Below are positions 42,501 through 53,700 of a stretch of DNA of 64,000 nucleotides, piece by piece (the stretch's first letter is position 1; each line of letters starts with the position of its first letter). This stretch comes from Amaurobius ferox (taxonomy: Eukaryota > Arthropoda > Arachnida > Araneae > Amaurobiidae): positions 75,262,680-75,326,679 of the forward strand of contig OX578152.1 in NCBI GenBank assembly GCA_951213105.1, in the 5' to 3' direction. Under the pieces are notes generated by a model. The model searched no databases. It saw only the letters and a program-made list of their open reading frames with translations, and was not told where the DNA came from. A program made the position numbers and the translations under genes.

Positions 42501-42599
42501 TATAAAATCTTAGGCGAGTATTTGAAAAATTAAAGAAAAATTGAAAAAAATCCTCCCGAGCTTCTTTTTTTTTTAAAGAAGCACGATATAAGATCATTC

Positions 42600-43225
42600 A
42601 AATGAATTTCTTGCATAGCTAGAGTGGTATAGTTTGTAGTATTTTGGGACATAATAGAGGCCTATGTTCGATTCTCTGTTCTGGCCGCATGTTCTTTTGA
42701 GAATTGCAAAATGATAAAACCATGATTGGTACCCAAGCTAACATATAGTGTGATATTGAACATAATGGTTTGGTGGTTGATCCCACTGGATCTTTTTTTT
42801 ATTAAAGAAGAATGTAAGGTTATTCGAGTGAATTACTTACATGGCCAGAGTGGTCTAGCTGGTAGCTTTTTAGGTTACAGTCCAGGTAGCTCCGTTTCGA
42901 TCCCCATCCCATTCTGGCTTCATGTGATTTCGGATGTAAAAATATGAGTAAAACTCTATAATTTGCATCTGGGCCAATATATGGTGTTATATTGAACAAA
43001 TAGGGGGAGAGGGTCTCTCTTGATCTTATTTCGCAAAGGCGGAATGTTGAAGACCCAGACCGTCCGACTCATCCATAGGACTTGAGCAACTGCAAAGGCG
43101 GAATGTAAAGTAATTCGAGTGAATTCCTCATATTGTCAGAGTGGTGTAGCTGGTAACTTTTCGGGTCATAATCCAGAAGGCCCAGGTTTGTTTCTTGATT
43201 TCGTCCGTATTTTTACACGGGTATA
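42600..43225 (+). repeat. Tandem array of three tRNA-derived units
   Basis: The heads start near 42617, 42844 and 43135: GCCAGAGTGGTCTAGCTGGTAGC with a later B-box-like GTTCGATTC or GTTTCGATCCC. In the second unit the first seven bases, GCCAGAG, pair with a TTCTGGC end, like a tRNA acceptor stem. The period is about 227-232 bp once the 59 bp added by the LINE micro-insertion is removed. Unlike the Helitron units, these share a different body (AAGTTATTCGAGTGAATT...). Confidence 0.72.
43048..43091 (-). mobile_element. 44-bp LINE 3'-end insertion
   Basis: It has a perfect 15-bp target duplication, GCAAAGGCGGAATGT (43033-43047 and 43092-43106). The insert is the 3' tail of the same LINE family with a few substitutions, inserted between tRNA-like units two and three. 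Confidence 0.85.
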
Positions 43226-43550
43226 TTTAGGTTGTTTTCTCCATTTTGAACCACTTCTACCCTGCCGATTTTCTCAAATTTTTACGCATATATGTATTTG
43301 CGATGTCAGTACAATATTTCATCAAATTTGAGTTTGATTGCCTCACTCCCACCAGATAAAAGGAAAAGAGAAGGCCCGCAAAATACCCCTTCGCTTCTAT
43401 GTATATAATCGAAGATCGAAAAACGTTCTTTAAAATGATGTTCGAGCTAAATCTGTAGGACAATTCCTTAATATTTATTTTCAATATGCATCGAAATTTG
43501 CAATTTTTAGGTTATCTAATATATATACATATATATATATATATGTATAT

Positions 43551-46190
43551 CAGTGGCGGCTCGTGAGCGACATGTAGAGGGGGGCGCTCATCTATGTATT
43601 TATGCCTATATATATGTTAGTAATATATATATATATACATATATGTATATATAAAGCATATGTATATACATATACGTATTTTGGGCATAGCAACGGGAGT
43701 ATTAAAAATATAAACGACGGATGTATTGATTAAAATAACGTACCTCCCACCTGCTCGCTCGTTCATAAAAATCCTGGACACATGGAACGTATCTTTCCTA
43801 GTGAAAAACATTACATAGTCCTAATTTATATTAAAGTAAAATTGTAGGGGCTAGTTAAACTAAAAGTTATGCCCAGGGAGTTGACTAAAAATATGCATAT
43901 TCTGGCGATACGTACTGATGGTTCAGACACTATAGCCACCCGTAAAATCAAAATCGGTGGATTAGGAGGTGAGATAGAAAATGGGGGGGGGGGGGGGTAA
44001 CGAAAGTAAGAGTTACGCTCGGGGATTTGCTATATTAAAGTTGCATATCCAGGTGACATGTACAAATGGTAGAGAGACTCACTATAGCGACAAGCCGAAT
44101 CAAAATCGCTCAATTAGGAGCAGATATGTAAAATTCTGGGGACTAGTTAAACTAAAAGTTATACCCAGAAGTTGACACAAAAATATGTGTATCCAAGTGA
44201 AATGTACAAATGTTGCTCAGACACAGCAATCTGAATCAAAATCGCTCAATTAGGAATTGAAATGTAAAATTATGGGGACTAGTTAAACTAAAAGTTAAGC
44301 CCAGGGGTTGACGCAAAAAACGTATGTATATTATATCCATCAAATATGTATATCAAGTTAATACGTACATGTGGGTCAGAGACTATAGCCACCATCTGAA
44401 TCAAAATCGCTTTATTGGGAGTCGAGATGGATAAGTGTGTGTGTGTGAAGGGGGGGGGGTGCTATTTGAAGTAAAAGTTACGCTCAGAGATTTATCACTA
44501 TAAAGATGCAGATCCAGGTGACATGTGCTAATGCTGATGAGACTATAGCTACTAGCAGAACCAAAATCGCTCAATTAGGAACAGCGATGTGAAACTGTGG
44601 TGGATAAAAGTTACGCCCAGGGGTTGACACAAGAAACGTATGTATATTATGCCCATCAAATATGTATATCAAGGTGATACAGATGGTGCAGAGACTATAG
44701 CCATCAGTAAAATCAAAATCGCTCAATTAAGAAGTGAGATGGGAAATTGGAGGGGGGGGCGTAACTGAAGTAAAAGTTAATCTCAAGGATTTCTCACAAC
44801 GATGCATATCCAGGTGACATGTACAAATGGTGCAGAGGCTATAGCCACTAGCAGAACCAAAATCTCTCAGTTAGGAAACGAGATGTAAAATTGAGGGAGC
44901 TAAGCTAAAAGTTACGTCCAGGGGGTTAGCACAAAATATATATTCAGGCGCCACGTACAGATGGTGCAGAGACTATAACCATGATTAGAATCAAACTCGC
45001 TGAATTAGAAGCCGAGATAAGAAATTTGGGGGCTACCTCAATGTAAATATAAACCTAGGGCCAATATTATAAGTCTAGAGCCAATTTGGGGGCTACCAAT
45101 ATAGTCGCCAGCGGTCGGACCAAAATTTCCAGAAAAACGACGTCAGATAAAAGGATCATGTTGAAAATTTAATTTTTAAGTTTTTTAACAAATACTTAGA
45201 ATTTCTTTAATTTTTAGGCATTTTTTAATGTTAAATAGCTGGAAAAGTAAGACAGCTGGGTAAGTCAACTCAAACTAAATATCCGAAACAACACTTATGA
45301 AAGTGTCACTAAAAATAGCCTATATGTCACAGTGTGCCAAAAATTGGAAACTCGTGACGTTTAAAGAATTATTTTGAAGTCAAACATATTGCAATTCGTC
45401 ACCAGCAGATCAACCAGAGCATAGAAATAAATCCCTTCCGGAAGAACAGACAAACTACATCAGAAATGACGAAATGCGAAACAACTTCAAAAATTAAGAC
45501 AGCTGGGTGGGTCAAGCGATCCCTCAAACTGAGTGTCCTAAACAAGGCACTTTATTCACGATAGCCAGAAACCCCTAAAATATCATAACCCCCCCCCTTC
45601 CCATCACCACACACGTACACTTAATTCTCTCATTTGTTCAAATGTTAATTTAAACTTCCAAATTTATAACAAAGACGAAAATAAGAACAAACACATTCTT
45701 AAATGTAGAAAATTGAAGCCAAATTAGCGAAACTGAGCCAATTTGAGAAGTCCCTCTTCGTGTTTTTCTACTTTTCTGTTTCTTTTTGGCTGGGGGCGCG
45801 CTCAGTCCCGCGACACAATCTACTAGTAAATCTGCAATGTCTGGTTTTTTTTCACGCCAAATTTCTAATATTGAGCCTATACCATTCTTTCACTCAGGAG
45901 ATGCCGACGGCAGGGACGCGGCTTTAAAAATATCCCTGTATTTTCCCCTATGTGTTGAAAATTCTGTGCAATACAACTTTCTTGAGTCGACTTTCTCCGA
46001 AGAAAGGTGTAGTGCTGCCATCTAGTGACTTTTTCATAACTTATTTTTAATAATTCTCGATTTAATTGAACCAAAAATTCAGATTTTTTCAATAGAAATT
46101 GTAATAAATCTGTATAACTAAAAAATTAATTTGGGGTGTTTACTCAATGGTGTCGCGCGTACGCGCCCCCCCCCCCAATGGCCGTCACTG
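43551..46190. mobile_element. hAT-like element carrying a minisatellite
   Basis: The ends CAGTGGCGGCTCGTG and CAGTGACGGCCATTG (reverse complement of the right end) are inverted, each followed by a G-rich tract. The flanks ATGTATAT (43543-43550) and GTGTATAT (46191-46198) are a likely 8-bp target duplication with one mismatch. No transposase frame is visible. The GC-rich right end is near 46150. Confidence 0.72.
43840..45110. repeat. Minisatellite inside the hAT-like element, about 8-9 units
   Basis: The unit of about 140-160 bp is keyed by ATCAAAATCGCTCAATTAGG (near 43946, 44096, 44235, 44397, 44560, 44704, 44858 and 44989). It also carries ACTAAAAGTTAYGCCCAG, a poly-G stretch and CCAGGTGACATGTACAAATG. 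Units diverge moderately. Confidence 0.82.
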
Positions 46191-46483
46191 GTGTATATAT
46201 ATATAATAGTTTAAAAGTCCAATGAAAGAAAAGTGAGAAGCTGTAGCTCGTAAAATCTAACTTTCTAACAAGCTTAAAAAATAAAAGTATAAATCAAGTG
46301 GAAAAATAACAAATTATATATATATATATATATATAATTAAAATAGGATGTTACCATGGAAAATTCATAAACAACTTGAGATAAAACAAAATGACCAATG
46401 GCCGTGGATTTGCTTCTATGGTGATGTTAATATTTCACGATTACTTGAATTAATTATTTTTATTATTACATTTATCTAATATA

Positions 46484-46528
<45 letters not shown>

Positions 46529-46668
46529 CTTCGCATCCAAAAAACAAAAATTACCACAATTCTATAATTTTGTGAAAAGGACCGGTGAGAAAAGAAAGGG
46601 TGTATATAAACTGTTTTGACAAAATAAGAGGGGATGATAGTACCAATCAAAACGAACAATATTTACAA

Positions 46669-47242
46669 TGGAACCTAGGGTCGCATTCCACTCTAAGTGT
46701 CAGAAAAGCGCAAAGTTAAAGTTGAACTTTCAACAGTGAAAATAAGGAGAGTTAACGTAATCAAAAGTTGCACGATCCTATTTATTCACACCAGAGAAAG
46801 ACTCAAAGTAGATGTTCAAAGTGACGGTCAAGGGTGCCGTTGCACAATTCACAATGGCGAATGAACGACTGGCGCACCCTTTCGAAGACACCTGGCGTCG
46901 TGTTTATCCTGTGTGCTGCAACAACGATTCTCGCGACGAAATTTCTACTGAGGCCTCAGACGTCTCGTACACCAATGATTATATGTGCCCTCAGAAGTCC
47001 AGTGGGTTGAGTTCCGGTGAGCGTGGAGGCCAAGCCACAGGTCCACTACATCCAATTCACCGTCTGAGATATGTGGTATTCAAGAAGTGTCAGATGACTA
47101 GAAGTGACGGTGATGTTCTGGAGATGTGATACTTCTCCGGCACGACAGCTTTGTCGTCCGAAGTGGCGACTTGTGTTTGTTGGACGTGTTTTGAAGTTAC
47201 CCTTTTCTGACACTCAGCGTGGAATGCGACCCTAGGTTCCAT
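46669..47242 (-). mobile_element. Deletion derivative of a DUF4817-type transposon
   Basis: Terminal inverted repeats of about 40 bp are present (GGAACCTAGGGTCGCATTCC, then AC.CT.AGTGTCAGAAAAG). The GC-richer interior on the minus strand resembles the C-terminal end of transposases common in arthropods and associated with the DUF4817 N-terminal domain. Confidence 0.75.
46810..47105 (-). pseudogene. C-terminal transposase remnant (DUF4817-associated family)
   Basis: Minus-strand reading gives RWIGCSGPVAWPPRSPELNPLDF, stop, then HI.SLVYET...ASVE....RI...H, and near the end ASRSFAIVNCA. The first part matches the WIGRGGPxxWPPRSPDLTPLDFFLWG line, including the catalytic aspartate position (here replaced in PELNPLD). 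Stops and small gaps make it non-functional. The plus-strand ORF here is a shadow. Confidence 0.72.
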
Positions 47243-48015
47243 AGTATCTCTATAGACTGAAATACTCTTGATTATTTTGTAGACAACAAATTGTCACTTG
47301 ACATAAATGAGCCATTTAAATTTTCTAGAAAAAGGCTCCTCGTGATCACAATTAAACCAATTACAAACAAGTCTGGCCTATAATGGCTGAAAAAAGAAAG
47401 ATCTGCTATCTTTATTGCCTTTGATACCATCTATATTTCATCAATTCTATGCCCTGCTTCTGGTTTCAAATGAACCAGATATTGATCCATATACAGTTGA
47501 AATTGAACTATAAACTATTCTTATATATTTTTCATCTAATTGAGTTTTATGTTTATGTAAATTTAAAATTAATTAACAAGTTTATAAAAAAAATATGCGC
47601 TAACTTTTAATTTTAATTACATAATTTTAAGATAAATCTGTTGAAACAGTATTTGGCATTTTTTAGGCTTTTTCACAAATTCTTTAAATTAAAGAAGCCT
47701 TAAGAAAATGTTAAATAATAATAATAAAAGCAATTCGGAATAACTTTTGTATGTAATTGTAAATATATCTGTTATAATTTAATTCGAAAATAATCACTTA
47801 GTCAGGAATAATAACTTATTTCTTGATGAGTGCACATATCTATCATAATTTTGCTTCGGGAATAACTTGCTTCAGGGTGTTGAATAACTTGCTCCAGGGT
47901 TTGGAAAATTATTTCCGAAAATAATCATCCAATATCATGCTAATTTAGCTAAGAAAGGTCTAACAAATTTAATAAAAATGAAATGTGCATTTTGAAATTC
48001 CAAAATAAATATTAA
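47243..48015. other. Intergenic AT-rich sequence
   Basis: No gene or element is recognised. A short duplicated phrase, AATAACTTGCTYCAGGGT, occurs at 47863 and 47884. Confidence 0.45.
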
Positions 48016-48760
48016 AAAATCTGATGTGGGCAGCACATGACTTTCCCTGCCGACTTATATCCATGTTCTCTTTATTTTAATTAAATTTATTTCACTTTTA
48101 ATTCAATTTTCGTTCTCATTCGGTAACCGGACTTATTTTCAAAGGTGGCGTAGAGAAAATACGAAAAACTGAAATATCTCGAGAACGGCTAGTCCTACTG
48201 TAATGGGGTTGGTCTTATTCTTTTCTTCGCTAAAAATTACGTATTAAACAAGCATTTAATGGATATATTTGAGCATACGTAGTTCTCTAGTTTAGATTTG
48301 GACGATTTTTGCCGCCATTCTGCAAAAAAAGGCAGGTTATTTTTTTCTGAATCGTACCAAAATCTAATCAGCACCAGGGTGACCTATACGTGATTCATCT
48401 ACCGAATTTTGTGAAATTCGGTCCATTAGTTTTTCAGCTACAGTGGATACAAGATTTTGCGGGCCATTTCACAAAAAAAGGCGGGTTCTTTTATTCCGAA
48501 TCGTACCCAAAACTAATCAGCACCAGCCCCGCCCACAAGTGACTTACCTACAAAATTTTGTGAAATTCGGTCCATTAGTTTTTTAGTTAGAGTGGATACA
48601 AAATCTGCACAGACAGACACACACACAGACGTCACGCTAAAAATGGTTTTTTCGTATTCTAGAGGTCTCGAAACGTGTAGATCCGTCGAAAACTCGAGTT
48701 GCGATTTTCGGCATGATTCCAATACTTTCCCTATACATTACCATGTATTGCAGGGAAAGT
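48016..48760. mobile_element. MITE-like element with ACTTTCCCTGC ends and an internal duplication
   Basis: A perfect 11-bp inverted repeat, ACTTTCCCTGC (48040-48050) and GCAGGGAAAGT (48750-48760), brackets the element. Two tandem units of about 150 bp (48312-48463 and 48464-48613) share TCGTACCNAAANCTAATCAGC and GTGAAATTCGGTCCATTAGT. The leading bases 48016-48039 recur (inverted) at 39764-39796 and at the right edge of the window. Confidence 0.6.
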
Positions 48761-48954
48761 AAAAACGCTGTCCTGAAAATGTCCGTATGAGTTGCCTCAA
48801 TTGAAGCTGCTTATAGCGAATAAGGAATAAAAGCGTTTACCCCAAAAATGTTTTTATATTTACTTGTAATATATAAAAACTATAAATTTATCTTGATGTC
48901 TGATGAAAAACTGATTGCGAAATCGCTAAAGACTAAAAGTATAAAATAAAACAT

Positions 48955-49456
48955 TGTTACGAACATGTAAAATGCCCCCTCTGGAGACTCTTTTATGAAC
49001 CAGAAGGGAAACATCTTTACGGGCATCCATTCCTATTAGGTCAATAAAGGGTTGCCAGATTTTGCGATTTATCGAATATTTGGCAACTTTTCAAAGGTAC
49101 GAGAACTTTCCCTAAGCAATGAACATTCTTAGAGAGTAGCTCCTTTTAGAAGTTTCGACGGAGAATATATAAAAAATTCGTCGCTCAGTTGATGTGATAC
49201 GAGCTACATTGGATTTTGAGATGCATCAATATTTTGCGAATAATATCGACTGTTTTGTCAAATAAGTAGAGCATTTAATTGCTGTTTTACTGTGCCTGAC
49301 AGTTTAGTGATCTGGTGAGATAGTTATCGAGCTATTTATTGCATATAATTCCTGTTTACGCTGTGCTTGTAAATAAACGTATTAGTTATTCAGATATTTG
49401 AACTCATTCTTGTATCTTGATAGTAGACCCACGATTCAAGAGGATACGTTGTAACA
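48955..49456 (+). mobile_element. LTR of a Gypsy-type retrotransposon (5' LTR)
   Basis: The 502-bp LTR starts TGTTAC and ends GTAACA, a perfect inverted hexamer. It contains a TATA-like ATATATAAAAAAT near 49166 and AATAAA near 49371. It is immediately followed by the primer-binding site. Internal and 3' LTR sequence is missing, so it is a truncated element. Confidence 0.85.
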
Positions 49457-49520
49457 AATTGGTGTCAGAAATGAGATTTCTGGAAACTTGACACCCAGTT
49501 ATTGCTTTCCCAACTAGAAA
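49457..49520 (+). promoter_or_regulatory. Primer-binding site, tRNA-Leu type, and short leader
   Basis: AATTGGTGTCAGAA directly follows the LTR. TGGTGTCAG is complementary to a tRNA 3' end ...CTGACACCA, as in tRNA-Leu. The internal region breaks off within about 60-100 bp. Confidence 0.75.
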
Positions 49521-50466
49521 GACGACAAAAATTCAGGTAGATAGTGTAAATTTTAAATAAATTAGTTTTTATTAATTTTAGCCAGTTTTATATACACCAA
49601 AGTTTCACACAATAATCATTGTCCGCCAAAGATTATTATGCAAAATCTTAGAACATATTAAAATTGTTTTTCAATGATAAAATTGAAACAAAAAATAATC
49701 GCGCAATGGTGAGTCCAATACTTTATCTTCATGGATCAATTGAGAATATCCACCTAAGTTCAAGAGGAAGACGAATTGCTTACATTCATACGCATACCAT
49801 ATATTAAATCATTTGTGACATATGTCGTATATAAATAGTTTACAAGGGTGTGATTATAATTGCAAGTACTCAAATGACATAAGACATTTTTCATCCATAT
49901 CAATAAAATGTATTTTGACCAACATATGTACCTATATGAATCACTCGCTTGTCAAATTTTATTCTACAAGACTTATAAATCAATTATTTTTTAGCAACAG
50001 AAGCATGGATATTTTTTCTTTGTAATAGGTTATGGTTTGTTTTTACTTATAGCTCTCCAAATAAATTGATCGGTATCAACTGTACACATTTTGTATTAGT
50101 GTTACCATGGAAACACAAAAATTTCATATTGCTCAGCCTCTAATGACCTCTAGATGGCGCTGCAAATTGGCAACAAATACACTACCAAGGAGGTAGTCAC
50201 ATGACTGGATTTGCACTTTATCCGACTCTTTATCATCATATCTCAATATGAATATGAATAAGAATAACTGGTTTTGTTTATCCTTGTTAAGTAGATTTGT
50301 TTTCTTAGAAAATTGTTTTCTTTTATGTAATAGATAGATATCTTCTATATTAACGATTGATTTTTGAAATGTATTAAAATATTTCTGAAGAAAGTTTCAA
50401 GTACAATGTTAAAACTACAAATTTAGAGTGTAATACGTAGTAGAATTTAATCATTTTCTATTTAAC
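49521..50466 (+). promoter_or_regulatory. Upstream region of the RILP-like gene
   Basis: This is AT-rich sequence. CCTCTAGATGGCGCT at 50147-50161 fits the CTCF core consensus. The transcription start is not identifiable. No coding sequence is recognised; the 67-aa ORF at 49822-50025 is unsupported. Confidence 0.4.
50147..50161 (+). promoter_or_regulatory. CTCF-like motif upstream of the RILP-like gene
   Basis: CCTCTAGATGGCGCT agrees with CCASYAGRKGGCGCY at all but one position. It lies about 305 bp before the start codon. A second CTCF-like site in opposite orientation, CACTAGATGGCAGC on the minus strand, lies at 46014-46027 inside the hAT-like element. Confidence 0.45.
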
Positions 50467-50739
50467 ATGTCTCATATTGATGCATCTGACATTTCTGTGG
50501 ATGATGTATACGAATTGGCGTACGATATTGCTCAAGAATTTGACAAAATCGTTCATCTTTATGGCATTGATAATGTAAAACATTTAATTGACAAAGTTAT
50601 TTTCACTCTTGAAATGTTAGAATCAAGTGTAAACAATATCGATCGTATAAAAAGTGAACTGGAAGAAGTTAAATCTAATAACGTATATTTGTCTCGTGAA
50701 AAAATTGTAAGTAATCATGAAAAGTCAAAATTGAAGCAG
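50467..50739 (+). CDS. RILP-like exon 1, RH1 domain
   Basis: ATG at 50467 gives 91 codons ending ...EKSKLKQ, with donor CAG/GTAAAT. It is the first in-frame ATG, and it begins just before the RH1 domain as in family members. Confidence 0.85.
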
Positions 50740-53700
50740 GTAAATATTTTATTATTTAATAATTTGTGAGATATAAATTGTGTTCAATTTTTATTCACGT
50801 TATACTTTCCATTGAAAATTAATGTATTTAATAAATTTAATTTTTTCTTATCTGCTTTTGTACTTAGGTTGTGTATTTTGGTGGTAAAATCTTAATGTGA
50901 ATATAGTCTGGTTTCCCTTAAAAGTATGATTTATTCTCGAAATTTAGTGTGGTCACAAATCTTGTTCATTTTTTTGTATGCCAAGCTTATTTTGGCACTC
51001 AATGTTTTTTAAATGAATTTTCCAGTTAAATTTTAGATAGATTTAGTTATTATTATTTTTATCAATCTTTGAAGCAAACATGCATGAAAAACAATGAAAT
51101 TTGGACAAAATTCAAATGAAAGTCTCATTTATGAGGAAAAACACATTTTAATTGAGCTTTTTGATCAAGGCAATGTAGTTGGTTGGTCAAAAGTAGTTCC
51201 CAAGGATTAGTGTTGGAAAAAGTCTGGGGTTCAGGTAAACATCTGGGTAAAAGGAAACATCAAGACAGTGATGACATAGCAAATTGCTATCAGAAAAGTA
51301 TTTAAGATGCAAAATTATGGCAGAATAACCACCTGAGTGATAAAGGAAAAATACAGATGTACAAATGGGAAAATTCCAATGGTTCATTTAGTAGTGCCGA
51401 AAATGACACTGAATTAACCTTAAAAGTGAATATGTTTGATGGTGTTGAAGTGATCAGAAACAGAAATTTAGGAATAATTGTAAATACCTGCATTGACGTA
51501 GTAAGCTTGTTGGGAAAAAAAGCTGAATTATATGGGGTTTCTGTTTTCAGATCACTTGTAGACACTATCAGCCTAATCATCCGCAACATTGATATTACTG
51601 TGTCATTAGAGGGTTAAACAGTAAAGCTAAATCTTCAAGGCATGAGATTAAATGAAAAAGTTTGATATACTAAGCCTAAAAGTATAGATAAAATCCTAGT
51701 AATTCAGTTATGAAAATTTGGAAAAAACAGAGGCCATTTCAAGATATGTTATAGTTGTTATAAGACAGTGCCATTTTAAGTTCAAGAATCTCTCAAAAAT
51801 GCTTTAACTTTAATCATTTCTAACATGAATTGGTTTTTACTTCCTGGATTCAATGATCTTAACTGCCCCCCTTCCTTTCTGAAAGCAAAATATATTCAGA
51901 GTTTAAAACTGTCAAATTAAAAATAATGAAATGAATCTCTGAGAAGTAAATTCTCAACCTGGCAAGTGTATATGAAAGAAATTAAAATTTACGATTTCTT
52001 TTCATAGACTACTACTATTTTGATTTAAGGGTTTTATCTTTTCCATATCTTCTAGACTTTTGAAGAAATGGAGGAGTCATGGTTCCAAGAGGCTGTAACT
52101 TTAAAAACACATATAGCTTCTCTGAAATCTGAAAATGAGGTTATGAAAAGTCAACTCTCTTTAAAAAAAGAAAGTTCTGCAAAATCAGGTTTGTTCAATC
52201 TATTAAAGTTTATTTCCCCATATTACTTCTTTTAAAGTTTTAAAATATGTTGTTTGTCACATACTGCTTAGATTTTATCTACTATGAAATAAGCTGGACA
52301 AGTAGATTAATAGCAGAAGCAAAAATATAAAAGTTATGGGAAAACTACTAGATTTTAGACTATCCAATTTATTTGTAAAACATATAAACTTATGACATAT
52401 GTAAAACATAATTTGAATTAAAAAACATTTTTAGTCTTAATTATTAAACATTTTTAGTCGTATTGACTGGTTGCTCACCAATGTCCATAAAAATAATTTT
52501 AAAACAAACAAAATGAAAAAAGGATCTTTTTTATGGACAAGTCACATGATACCTTCCAAACATGAATGCACAAATCACTTGGCACCAGCAGTTGTCTGTC
52601 GATCATCTATCTGTTCACAACATTATTTTTAGTGCAACTTCTTACTTAACAGTTTTGATAAATCAAAAACTAAAAAAAATAAATAAATTATTCCATATAT
52701 AATAAAATAAATATTCTTTTTCTATTCATAGTATTGATTTTTTCTACAAAAGCAAAAATTTATTTATTATGTTTGAAGCTATGAAATTATTTCAGAAGAT
52801 GCATCTAAAAATGCCATTGAAGGTCAAGAAAATATCATTCGCTGCCTTAGACATGCTCTAAAACGAAAGGAAAAGCAAGCAGAAGACAGTGGCCATAATA
52901 TAAATATTGTGAGTATGGCCTCTTGATATTTTGCTATAGAAAATCTTGTTTCAATCATGGATATACAAGTTTTATTTATTGATATGGGAGAAAGAAACAA
53001 GTAAAAAACTTGCTAAAACTTTTATCTCAGATTTTAAAAAGTGCAATATCTTTAATGAAGACATTACATTGGTATTCCTATGTAAACTTAATAGAGTTTC
53101 AAAAGTGTATGTTTTTCCATTTGTTCATATAAAATAATGTGATTAAAATATATACTCTTTGCTCATGATTGTTTATAACCTATAAAATCAGTCATTTTGG
53201 GATTGATTTGTGATTGGTAGCAAAAAGTCTGCTGTATATGCTAATTTAGTGAAAGAACATCATAGTTCAACTAATAGTTTTGCGACATTAGTTTCTTATA
53301 AACTTGGTTTCTGCCCTGGGAAAAAGATGTGATAGTGTTGATGATACCATGGCAAAAGTACATTATGAACTTTGAAATTTGATTAGATTTCTCACCAAAA
53401 TAATGTCAGATATTATATGTCAGAATCAGGATACACATAAAAGAATTAGAATTTTTTCTATTCAACCTGCATATTCACTAGACGGTACTTTTCCATTTCG
53501 CCAAGCAGACTTTATTGGCGACAACACTCAGTATACACATAAAAAAATGTTAATAAATGTTAGTTCTAAGAATTTTCATTTTTATAGGTTACTAGCGGGG
53601 ATATTCCGTTTGGCGTCAGTTGTAGTATTTTTGACGACTTTATCGTCTGCGACGGTGAAATAGAAAAGTACCCACTAGACATAGTAATTCAAATTTTGTT

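Noticed and set aside
46812..47129. 105-aa plus-strand ORF
   Set aside because: It is antisense to a recognisable transposase C-terminus between terminal inverted repeats.
51357..51617. 86-codon ORF in RILP-like intron 1
   Set aside because: It looks mildly protein-like, but I recognise no domain, find no splice or promoter context, and cannot support it as a gene.
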